Shown one piece after another: positions 8,493 through 16,412 of a stretch of 50,389 bases of DNA. The translations under genes and the position numbers were made by a program. The first letter of the stretch is position 1. Each line of letters begins with the position of its first letter. Under the pieces are notes generated by a model that worked only from the letters and a program-made list of their open reading frames with translations, made no database searches and was not told the DNA's origin. Origin of the DNA: JAXHMM01 sp964528445 (lineage in GTDB: Bacteria; Bacteroidota; Rhodothermia; Balneolales; Balneolaceae); contig CAZGSL010000016.1 of assembly GCA_964528445.1 (NCBI GenBank), positions 1-50,389 on the forward strand, given 5' to 3'.

Positions 8493-10223
8493 ATGCACTG
8501 GGTAGACTGGCTGGTACTGGTTGTTTTCCTCGGGTACACCATCTGGGACGGGACCAAAAGAGGAAGGCAGACCGACAACATCGAGGGCTTTTTCCTGGCG
8601 AACCGCTCCATGCCCTGGTGGGCGATGGGACTTTCGGTGATGGCCACCCAGGCGTCGGCCATCACCTTTATCGGCACGACGGGGGAGGCCTACGTGGAGG
8701 ATATGCGCTTTGTGCAGATCTATCTCGCCATCCCGTTCGCGATGATCATCATCTGCACCACCCTGGTTCCCTTCTTTCACAGGATGCAAAACTTCAGCGC
8801 CTATGAGGTGCTGGAAGAGCGGTTCGGGCTGAGCACGCGGCTCTTCACCAGCCTGCTTTTCCTGATCTCCAGGGGACTGGCCCTGGGAACCGTTATCGCG
8901 GCCCCCTCCTATGTGCTGGCGCTTCTGCTGAACCTGCCGCTTACACCCACCATTCTTATCATCGGGATCACGGCTACCCTCTATACGATGGTGGGAGGGA
9001 TCTCCGGGGTCATCCGCACGGACGTCAAGCAGATGGCGGTCATGATTTTCGGCCTGGCCTTCTGTTTCGTATGGATACAGTACCGCCTGCCCCCGGAGGT
9101 GGGAATATCCGACTCCCTCTATCTTGCGGGAACCCTGGGCAAGCTGGAGGCACTGGACCTGAGTTTCGACCTTAGCGAGGAGTACAACGTCTGGAGCGGC
9201 GTTTTCGCTGCCGTATTCCTGATGCTCTCCTACTTCGGTACCGACCAGACGCAGGTTCAGCGCTACCTGACGGCCCGCTCCCTGAAAGACGCCCGGAAAT
9301 CCCTGCTTCTTTCGGCCTACGCGAAGGTACCGATGCAGTTCTTCATCCTGCTGCTGGGCGTTATGCTCTACGTATTTTACATCTTCGGCTCCGCCCCCAT
9401 GACCTTCCGGGCCGTTGAGGCGGAAGCCACGCAGCAGGAGGAGGTGATTGCGGGTGAGATGCTGCGGTCGGAGTACGAGGCAACCCACCAGCGGCGCATG
9501 CAGGCCGCCGAGGATCTGCTGGAGAACCGTACCGAACAGAATGCCGAGGCGTTCCGGGAGGCCAATTCCCATTTGAAAGAGATCCGGCAGGCCGAACTTG
9601 ACCGGCAGGGACGGATCACCGGCTCCAGCCTGAACGATACCAACTACATTCTTCCCTGGTTTATCCTCCATGAGATCCCCATCGGGGTTATCGGCCTGAT
9701 CGTGGCGGGTATTTTCGCGGCTGCCCTCTCCAGCATCGACAGCGAGCTGAACGCGCTCTCCACGGTCTTTATCGTGGACTGGTACAAACGGCTGGATTCG
9801 GAGGAGCGGGGGAAAATATGGTATCTGCGATCCTCACGCGCCGCGACCCTCTTCTGGGGCGTGCTGGCCACCCTCGCCGCCCTGGCGCTCGGGGAGACCC
9901 GCTCCATCATTGAGCTCGTCAACAAGATCGGGAGCTACTTCTACGGTTCCATTCTGGGAGTTTTCATTCTCCTGCTGTGGGTTAAACGGGCCAACGGCGC
10001 CGGCGCGCTGACCGGACTGGTTACCGGAATGGGAACCGTGTTCGCCTTCGACCGCATATACGACAATCCCGCCACCGGGGAGTGGATGCTGGTCGCCCCC
10101 TGGAACAGCATACCGGAGGGATTTGAGAAAAGCATCGAATACCTCTGGCTGAATCCTCTGGGCACGGGCGTGGTGGTGGTCGTCGGAATCCTCGTCAGCA
10201 CCGCCTGGAACCGGTGGAAATAA
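8493..10223 (+). CDS. Sodium:solute symporter family (SSS) transporter
   Basis: A 576-residue inner-membrane Na+-coupled transporter of the SSS/SLC5 family. The N-terminal helices contain MGLSVMATQASAITFIGTTG, the usual SSS Na+-site region. The GISGVIRTDVKQM block and DQTQVQRYLTARS block are classic family signatures, as is AAALSSIDSELNALSTVFIVD near residue 410. Between helices (residues about 305-380) there is a charged, helical insert of roughly 70 residues rich in E, A, Q and R that looks coiled-coil-like. It replaces the short loop found in most members. The substrate cannot be told from the sequence; related proteins carry sugars, sialic acid, proline or other solutes. It follows the small membrane protein with a 1 bp gap. 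Confidence 0.9.
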   Translation: MHWVDWLVLVVFLGYTIWDGTKRGRQTDNIEGFFLANRSMPWWAMGLSVMATQASAITFIGTTGEAYVEDMRFVQIYLAIPFAMIIICTTLVPFFHRMQNFSAYEVLEERFGLSTRLFTSLLFLISRGLALGTVIAAPSYVLALLLNLPLTPTILIIGITATLYTMVGGISGVIRTDVKQMAVMIFGLAFCFVWIQYRLPPEVGISDSLYLAGTLGKLEALDLSFDLSEEYNVWSGVFAAVFLMLSYFGTDQTQVQRYLTARSLKDARKSLLLSAYAKVPMQFFILLLGVMLYVFYIFGSAPMTFRAVEAEATQQEEVIAGEMLRSEYEATHQRRMQAAEDLLENRTEQNAEAFREANSHLKEIRQAELDRQGRITGSSLNDTNYILPWFILHEIPIGVIGLIVAGIFAAALSSIDSELNALSTVFIVDWYKRLDSEERGKIWYLRSSRAATLFWGVLATLAALALGETRSIIELVNKIGSYFYGSILGVFILLLWVKRANGAGALTGLVTGMGTVFAFDRIYDNPATGEWMLVAPWNSIPEGFEKSIEYLWLNPLGTGVVVVVGILVSTAWNRWK

Positions 10224-10227
10224 AAAC

Positions 10228-10274
10228 GGGCGTGCCCGCCAACCCGGCCGAAGCCGGATCGCGTGAACACGCCC
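10228..10274. terminator. Hairpin after the symporter gene
   Basis: GGGCGTG (10228-10234) pairs with CACGCCC (10268-10274), enclosing a second inverted repeat CCGGC/GCCGG. The structure lies 5 bp past the symporter stop codon, between two convergent genes. It has no clear U run, so termination is uncertain. A GC palindrome (GCCGGCGCCGGC) follows near 10290. Confidence 0.35.
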
Positions 10275-10314
10275 GCAGTTACTTGCAGCCGGCGCCGGCC
10301 GGCCTCTTTCCTTT

Positions 10315-13300
10315 CTACTGGTTCAGCCTGATAGGCGGATAACTGTCCTCGAAGTGGTCGATTTCAGCTGCCTCAACCGCACGGCGGTAGTCGGCCCACG
10401 GCCCGCTGAAGAAGGCGTTCAACTGCTCCAGGGCATCTTCAAAGTAGGAGCGGCCCTGTTCCAGCAGCATCCGCTCGGTTTCGCCGGGCGCCTGGTAGCT
10501 GGACGACAGGTAGCCTTCGGCCTCGAAGAGCTCGTCGTCAACGGTCCGTGCCGTGTCTTGCGGCGCGCCCTGTCCGCCTCCGCCCCATCCTGTATCGAAG
10601 ATATCGCTGATACTGCCGAGGCTGTCCTGCATCGTTTCGGTCCTCTCGATCAGGTCGGCGATGGCGTCGGATCCGCTCCGGTCGGTCTCCAGGGTGGAGA
10701 GGATGTTGTCGAGGGTCTCTTCGGAGTCCTCGATTCTGTTCATGGCTTCGTCAAATACCGCCTCCAGCTGCTCGATCTCTTTCAGCATATCCCGGCGCGC
10801 CCTCAGGTCCGCCATGCTGACCTCGATGCGGGGGTCGAAGCGGATCTCCGCTTCGGTGGAGTCGGAGTAGTCGCCGTAGGAGAAGTGCAGGGTGTAGGTA
10901 CCCGGCAACAGATCCGTTCCCCCGGGCATGGCTTCACCCTCCTCCAGGGGCTCGGCGTTGGGCGGACGGACGCCGTCCTCTTCCATCTCCCAACCCATAC
11001 GGTTCAGACCGTCCTGGCCGGGCGTTTCGTAGAAGGTTCGGACCACCTCGCCCTGCCGGTTGGTCACTTCCACCTTGATGTTGATATCCTCATGTCCCAG
11101 CTCCTCGCGAACCTTCTCCAGCTCCTCCATATTTACCGAGTAGCTGATCTGGGGGTCGTCGTCAATGTTGTCTCCCCGGTATCCGCCGTCGGCGTCAAAC
11201 CGCGTCCCCTTGGCCTGTCGCCACTCCGCCTGGTAGGCGGTGGGAGCGGGATAGACGTTGAGAGGCTCGTTGATAACATCGGCACCCTCAGCGGCCATTT
11301 CGCGCAGCGGGCGGATATCGTCGAGTACCCAGAATGCCCGGCCGAACGTGGCGATCACCAGGTCGTGATCGCGGGGATGGATGACCATGTCGTACGTAGA
11401 GGCCGTCGGGTAGTCCACCGTCCACTCCGTCCACGTCTCGCCCCCGTCAATACTCACGTAGAGGCCGAACTCGGTGCCCGTAAACATCAGGCTGGGTTCC
11501 ACGGGATCCTGAGCGAAAGAGAGCGAATAGCCCCAGAGGCCCTTGTCGGCCACCATGTTCTCCCAGCTCTCACCGTAGTCGGTGGTGCGGTAGACCATAG
11601 GCTCCCAGTTGCCGCGGCGGTAGTCGTTGATTACCGCGAACGCCTCGCCGGCGTTGTGTTCGGAGGCGTGAACCTGGTGAACCCAGCTCCCCTCTGGATG
11701 ATCCGGGAGGTTGTCCACCACGTTGGTCCAGCTCTCGCCGCCGTCGCGGGTCACCTGCACGTTGCCGTCGTCGGTTCCCACCCATATGACGCCTTCCGAG
11801 AGGGGACTCTCGTCAATGGCGGTAATGGTGGTGAAGTTCTCGGCCCCGGTCGCGTCGGTGGTGAGTCCACCGCTCGCGTGCTGATTCTGCTTGTCGGGAT
11901 CGTCGGTGGTCAGGTCGGGGGATATCACCTCCCAGGTCTCCCCGCGGTCGTCGCTCCGGTGAAGAAACTGGCTGCCGAAGTAGATCCTGCCAGCCTGGTG
12001 CGGACTTACCGCGATGGCCGCGTTCCAGTTGAAGCGCAGGCGGGCGTTGTCGGGATGGACGGGCTGCACGTCAGCGGCGTGGCCGGTTTCGGTGTCGATC
12101 CGGCGCACGTTGCCTCTCTGCGACATACCGTAGACGTAACGCGGATTGGTATGGTCGATGGCCACGTCAAATCCGTCGCCGAAGAGAATTTCATCCCAGT
12201 AGTAGTTGCGGATTCCCCCGTTGCGCCATACCGCGCTGGGACCTTGCCATGTACCGTTGTCCTGCATGCCCCCGTAGACGTTATAGGGAATGTCCATGTC
12301 CACCGTCACGTGGTAGGGCTGTCCGACGGGAATGTTGTCGACAAACTCCCAGGTCTCCGCCCGGTCGCGCGAGATATTGAATCCGCCGTCGTTCCCCTCG
12401 TAAATAAGGCTGGGATCCTCAGGATGGATCCACCAGGCGTGGTGATCGGGATGCACACCGGAATAGGGAATGATCTGCTGGAACGAGCGTCCCCCGTCAA
12501 TGCTGCGGGAAACCCGTGAAAACATGTTGTAAATCCGGTTCTCGTCCTTGGGATCCACCCGTATGTCCGCGTAGTAGAACGGACGTCCCCCGATATCCTC
12601 GTCGGTGGTCATCTCCCAGGTATAGCCGCCGTCTTCACTGCGATAGAAGGCGTTGTTTTCCGATTCAATCAGGGCGTAGACAATCTCCGGGTTGCTGGGC
12701 GCAAAAGCGAGTCCCATACGTCCCAGCGGTTTTTCGGGAATGCCGTTCTCCTCGTTATTGAGTTCGGTCCAGCTCTCTCCACCGTCGATGGTCATGTAGA
12801 GTCCCGAGCTCTCTCCGCCCGACTCGAAAAACCATGCGTCCCGGTGATGCTCCCACATGTTCACCAGGATCTTGTTGGGATTGGAGGGGTCGGCAACCAT
12901 GTCGCCCACACCCGTTCGCTCGTCCACGTACAGGATTTTCTCCCAGGTCTCTCCCCCGTCGGTGGTCTTGTACACACCGCGGTGCTCATTCTCATTCCAC
13001 GGATCGCCCGAAGCGCCTGCCCAGACAATATCCGGGTTGTCGGGATGCACGATGACGCGGTGAATACTGCGAGTCTCCTCCAGGCCCATCAGCTCCCAGC
13101 TCTTGCCTCCGTCGATACTCCGGTAGATACCTGAGCCCAGGGTGATGCTGTTGCGGGGATTGCCTTCGCCGGTTCCCACCCAGATGATGTCCGGGTTCTT
13201 CTGGTGAATAGTGAGATCTCCGATGGAAGCGACGTGCGCATCGTCAAAAATCGGCTCCCAGGCGACTCCGCCGCCGGTAGATTTCCATATACCGCCCGAA

Positions 13301-13518
13301 GCAGTTCCCACGTAGATAATATCCGGGTTGTCCACAATGGCATCAATGGCCGTAACTCGGCCGCTCATGCCGGCCGGCCCGATGTTCCGGGGACTCATGG
13401 CTTGCAGCTTTTCCATGTCCAGCTGCTGGGCCACAGCTATCTGTCCGCTGTCAGGAAAGAGGAAGGCGGCAGCCAGCAACAGTGAGAAGAGGCATTTCAG
13501 GGGGAGTCGAAGATTCAT
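10315..13518 (-). CDS. Secreted BNR/sortilin-like beta-propeller protein
   Basis: A large exported protein of about 1067 residues. From the ATG at 13518 the signal peptide is MNLRLPLKCLFSLLLAAAFL; two in-frame ATGs upstream would only add a poor leader. About ten Asp-box/BNR motifs of the S-x-D-x-G-x-T-W type are spread over residues 80-720 (IDGGKSWELM, TDGGETWEKI, IDGGESWTEL, EDGGYTWEMT, RDGGESWTNV, TDYGESWENM, IDGGETWTEW and others). This is the pattern of VPS10/sortilin-like ten-bladed propellers. After residue 750 come beta-rich segments and an acidic helical, coiled-coil-like region (DMLKEIEQLEAVFDEAMNRI). Such proteins are common in Bacteroidota-like genomes beside secreted peptidases. 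Their function is not known, and glycosidase activity should not be assumed. No YPNPF sorting domain is present. Confidence 0.87.
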   Translation of the reverse strand: MNLRLPLKCLFSLLLAAAFLFPDSGQIAVAQQLDMEKLQAMSPRNIGPAGMSGRVTAIDAIVDNPDIIYVGTASGGIWKSTGGGVAWEPIFDDAHVASIGDLTIHQKNPDIIWVGTGEGNPRNSITLGSGIYRSIDGGKSWELMGLEETRSIHRVIVHPDNPDIVWAGASGDPWNENEHRGVYKTTDGGETWEKILYVDERTGVGDMVADPSNPNKILVNMWEHHRDAWFFESGGESSGLYMTIDGGESWTELNNEENGIPEKPLGRMGLAFAPSNPEIVYALIESENNAFYRSEDGGYTWEMTTDEDIGGRPFYYADIRVDPKDENRIYNMFSRVSRSIDGGRSFQQIIPYSGVHPDHHAWWIHPEDPSLIYEGNDGGFNISRDRAETWEFVDNIPVGQPYHVTVDMDIPYNVYGGMQDNGTWQGPSAVWRNGGIRNYYWDEILFGDGFDVAIDHTNPRYVYGMSQRGNVRRIDTETGHAADVQPVHPDNARLRFNWNAAIAVSPHQAGRIYFGSQFLHRSDDRGETWEVISPDLTTDDPDKQNQHASGGLTTDATGAENFTTITAIDESPLSEGVIWVGTDDGNVQVTRDGGESWTNVVDNLPDHPEGSWVHQVHASEHNAGEAFAVINDYRRGNWEPMVYRTTDYGESWENMVADKGLWGYSLSFAQDPVEPSLMFTGTEFGLYVSIDGGETWTEWTVDYPTASTYDMVIHPRDHDLVIATFGRAFWVLDDIRPLREMAAEGADVINEPLNVYPAPTAYQAEWRQAKGTRFDADGGYRGDNIDDDPQISYSVNMEELEKVREELGHEDINIKVEVTNRQGEVVRTFYETPGQDGLNRMGWEMEEDGVRPPNAEPLEEGEAMPGGTDLLPGTYTLHFSYGDYSDSTEAEIRFDPRIEVSMADLRARRDMLKEIEQLEAVFDEAMNRIEDSEETLDNILSTLETDRSGSDAIADLIERTETMQDSLGSISDIFDTGWGGGGQGAPQDTARTVDDELFEAEGYLSSSYQAPGETERMLLEQGRSYFEDALEQLNAFFSGPWADYRRAVEAAEIDHFEDSYPPIRLNQ

Positions 13519-13635
13519 AACAGTGGTATTGGTTAAAGAGAAGGGTTCCATCCCGTGAATCAGGTCAATCTTACCGAAAGGCACCTATTAAATCAACCGG
13601 CAGTTGTAAAAAAATGTGGAAGTATTACATCCGGG

Positions 13636-13677
13636 AATAAAAAACCCCCTCCCTCCGAGTGCATCGGAAAGAGGGGG
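13636..13677 (-). terminator. Intrinsic terminator of downstream metalloprotease gene
   Basis: Read on the minus strand, a C-rich arm (13671-13678) pairs with a G-rich arm (13645-13651) around an inner CCGA/TCGG stem, and is followed by TTTTTTATT (13636-13644). It lies about 30 bp past the stop codon of the metalloprotease gene ending at 13708. This is a textbook rho-independent terminator. Confidence 0.8.
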
Positions 13678-13707
13678 CGTAAAGTGTTTATGCTTAATGG
13701 CCGGGGA

Positions 13708-16194
13708 TTACTCCTCGGGATTCAGTACGTCCTCGATGCGGTCACGGGCATCGACCAGGTGGACGCGCGTGGCGCGGTCACCGGCGTTGCCGATCGTATC
13801 GTTGACGTCGTCCAGCAGTATCTGCAGCTGTTCGCGTACAATTGGTCGGATATCAGACTGGCTGACATCCACATCAGGTCCGCTTATAAACTGGGCGAAC
13901 TGCTGGGGTACAGTGGGTTCCTGCGTCATGAGGTACTCCATCCGTTCGATGTATGCCCTCTGCAGGTTGCGGCGGAAGACGCCGATCTGGGGTGAGGCGT
14001 TCTCCAGCTCATTCCAGATGGCCCCGCGGAGATCGTCCATGAGCTCGAAGGGCGTGTAAGTATCCCCGTCTGAGCGAGCCTGCCATTCGATCAGCTTGCC
14101 CAGCATATCGGGCGAAGCCACATTGTTCAGCAGGCCGGTCTGGTCGCTGCGGATGTCATCAACGACGGAACTTTCGTTAATGCGGTCCAGAACCTCGTAG
14201 TTCAGCATCCAGGTGGGAGACGCCCATCCGTAGTCGGAGAGCCACTGCATGGCCCTGCGCTGGCGCTCCTCGGGGACGAATTCGTAGACCACGCCTTCCT
14301 GGTTGTAGGTCTTGTCGGTTCGGTAGATCCCGCCGATGTTATTGTAGACGTGTCCCGTATAGCGTCCCCACTGGGCAACCACATTGCCGTAGAGTTCCTC
14401 GAGCTCCTCGTAGTTGGCGCCGTCACGGCTGGTCCACTCGAGGAGGTTGTCGGTGATGCGGCGCAGGTTGGCCACGCCCAGTTCGCTGGCGCGCATGGCG
14501 TCGTTGGTCAGGTCCTCGGTCTGCACGCGCGGGTCGTTGTCGCCCGTGCCAAAGAAGTAGCGCGGGTCGCCGGCCCGATCGCGGGTCCACGTATTAAGGG
14601 TGTCTTGAATCCGCTCGTCGCTCCAGTCCTCAGGGAACCAGGAGTAGCCCCACTTGGCCGCCCATTTGTCGTATTCACCGACGGCGGGATAGAAGTTGGT
14701 CACCCCGTCACCGGGCTGCGCCACATAATTGAACCGAGCATAGTCCATGATGGAGGGCGCCGTACCGTGGGTGCTGGTAAACTCAGGAGAGCGGAGCGAG
14801 TCGACCGGATAGGCAAAGCTGGATCCCATGTTGTGCGGAAATCCGAGCGTATGTCCCACCTCGTGGGCCGAGACGAAGCGAATCAGTTCGCCCATCACAT
14901 CGTCATCGAATTCCACGCCCCGAGCGTCCGGGTTGGTGGCAGCGGTCTGAACAAAGAACCAGTTTCGCAGCAGGTTCATAACGTTGTGGTACCATCCAAT
15001 GTCGCTCTCCAGGATCTGTCCCGTACGCGGATCGTGCACGTGCGGGCCGTAGGCATTCTGGGTGGGGGATGCGAAGTAGCGGATTACCGAATAGCGCACG
15101 TCCTCCGGACTCCAGTCAGGATCGTTCGCGGGCGGATCCTTGGCCACGATGGCGTTCTTGAAGCCGGCGTTTTCAAATGCCGCGTTCCAGTCCTCCACCC
15201 CCTGCTTCAGGTAGGGACGCCACTTCTCGGGCGTGGCCGGATCAATCCAGTAGACGATCGGCTCGACCGGTTCGACCAGCTCGCCGTTCAAATAGGCCTC
15301 CTTATCCTTCGGCACCAGCTTGTAGCGCGTGACATACTCTACCTCCTTGGCCTTTTGGGCATCGGCACCGTAATCGGTGTGCTGGATGCTGAAAAAGCCG
15401 ACCCGCTGGTCGTGCGCACGGGACCGCATCTCATCCTGCGGGAGAAGCACCATACTGTGGTTCATCTCAAGGGAGATGGTACCGGTTTCCGAATCGGAGG
15501 GTGGATTAGCGGCATCGTAGGTCATCAGGCTGCGCGCCTCGATATTGAGCGGATAGCTGCGAATATGCTCAATAAAGGTCCTGCTGCCATCCAGCCGCCG
15601 CACCTGATAATTTTGACGGGCGCCGTCACTGAGACCAAACGCGGGAACGTCGGTGTTGTAGAGCGACGTTACATCAATAACCACTCCGGTGGAATCCTCT
15701 CCAAGTGACTCAATGGAGAAGGTCGATATGATCGGCTCAAAATTGGAGTTCCGAACGGCCTTGAAGATAGGCTGTGTGCTGTCGGCCACGTTTTCGTAAG
15801 AGACATGGCGCAGGAGAATATTGTCACCCTTGCGGTGCCAGCGCACGGTCATGGTGTTATTCTTCTCTCCACCGTAACCCAGATTGGTAGCTGTCTTCGC
15901 TATTCGTGAAACCACCAGCATTTCCCGTCCCAGCAGGGAGTCGGGGATTTCATAGTAATAGCTGTCGTCTATTTTATGGACGGTAAACAGTCCGTCATCC
16001 GACTCTGCCTCGTCGGTGATTACCTCCGAATAGGGCTGTATGCCCTCTTCGTCATCCCCCGGGCCGCGTTGCTGTTCCATCTGGGAGGGGCCCTCCTCCT
16101 GGGATTGTTGCGCTTGTTGGGTAGTCTTACACCCGCTGAGCAGGCCTGCCGTGATAAGCATCACGAGGACTACCGTTGAGTTGAACCGTATCAT
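13708..16194 (-). CDS. Zinc-dependent metalloprotease, DUF5117/DUF4953 type, lipoprotein
   Basis: An 828-residue exported protein. The N-terminus MIRFNSTVVLVMLITAGLLSGC is a lipoprotein signal with lipobox LSGC, so it should be membrane anchored. The N-terminal third matches the DUF5118/DUF5117 layout (DGLFTVHKIDDSYYYEIPDS, LLGREMLVVSRIAK). The peptidase part has a complete extended zinc motif, SAHEVGHTLGFPHNMGSS, with H444, E445, H448 and H454. The VYWIDPATPEKWRPYLKQG segment and ESDIGWYHNVMNLLRNW block are also characteristic of this family. Substrates are unknown. It is the downstream member of a tandem paralogous pair with the gene at 16413-18878; the central region is nearly identical, while the N- and C-termini differ. 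A strong terminator follows. Confidence 0.9.
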   Translation of the reverse strand: MIRFNSTVVLVMLITAGLLSGCKTTQQAQQSQEEGPSQMEQQRGPGDDEEGIQPYSEVITDEAESDDGLFTVHKIDDSYYYEIPDSLLGREMLVVSRIAKTATNLGYGGEKNNTMTVRWHRKGDNILLRHVSYENVADSTQPIFKAVRNSNFEPIISTFSIESLGEDSTGVVIDVTSLYNTDVPAFGLSDGARQNYQVRRLDGSRTFIEHIRSYPLNIEARSLMTYDAANPPSDSETGTISLEMNHSMVLLPQDEMRSRAHDQRVGFFSIQHTDYGADAQKAKEVEYVTRYKLVPKDKEAYLNGELVEPVEPIVYWIDPATPEKWRPYLKQGVEDWNAAFENAGFKNAIVAKDPPANDPDWSPEDVRYSVIRYFASPTQNAYGPHVHDPRTGQILESDIGWYHNVMNLLRNWFFVQTAATNPDARGVEFDDDVMGELIRFVSAHEVGHTLGFPHNMGSSFAYPVDSLRSPEFTSTHGTAPSIMDYARFNYVAQPGDGVTNFYPAVGEYDKWAAKWGYSWFPEDWSDERIQDTLNTWTRDRAGDPRYFFGTGDNDPRVQTEDLTNDAMRASELGVANLRRITDNLLEWTSRDGANYEELEELYGNVVAQWGRYTGHVYNNIGGIYRTDKTYNQEGVVYEFVPEERQRRAMQWLSDYGWASPTWMLNYEVLDRINESSVVDDIRSDQTGLLNNVASPDMLGKLIEWQARSDGDTYTPFELMDDLRGAIWNELENASPQIGVFRRNLQRAYIERMEYLMTQEPTVPQQFAQFISGPDVDVSQSDIRPIVREQLQILLDDVNDTIGNAGDRATRVHLVDARDRIEDVLNPEE
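14483..14631 (-). repeat. 149 bp identical tract shared by metalloprotease paralogues (copy 1)
   Basis: This tract is identical base for base to 17179-17327, including third codon positions, while flanking sequence of the two genes differs. It codes for the stretch between the zinc motif and the C-terminal domain (residues around WTRDRAGDPRYFFGTGDN). Recent gene conversion is the simplest reading. Confidence 0.85.
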
Positions 16195-16264
16195 ATGTTT
16201 CGGATTTGTTTGAGGTTTTCTGATGAACTTACTACGAAAATTAAAAATGAGTCGACTAATTTGT

Positions 16265-16295
16265 TCAAGCGTTCAGACGTAAAAAATGATTAAAA
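16265..16295 (-). promoter_or_regulatory. Conserved upstream element of metalloprotease paralogue (copy 1)
   Basis: A 31 bp block that recurs at 18963-18993 with four differences. It lies 71-101 bp upstream of the start codon at 16194. On the minus strand it reads TTTTAATC-w-TTTTTTACGT-s-TGAA followed by CTTGA. It may be the promoter region or a regulator site copied with the gene. The rest of the 218 bp between the paralogues (16195-16412) shows no gene. Confidence 0.55.
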
Positions 16296-16412
16296 AATAT
16301 ATCCCTCTCGTCTTATACGGGTCCCTTACGTATGGTTCGAACAGGACGGCAAGAGGCTGTTGAGTTCGAGGGCCAAACCATGCTGTCGCAGCTCGCAGAT
16401 CCCGGTTTCGTT

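Noticed and set aside
10354..12519. 721-residue plus-strand ORF opposite the BNR protein gene
   Set aside because: Val/Gly/His-rich antisense translation without domain signals; the minus-strand gene has ten BNR motifs and a signal peptide.
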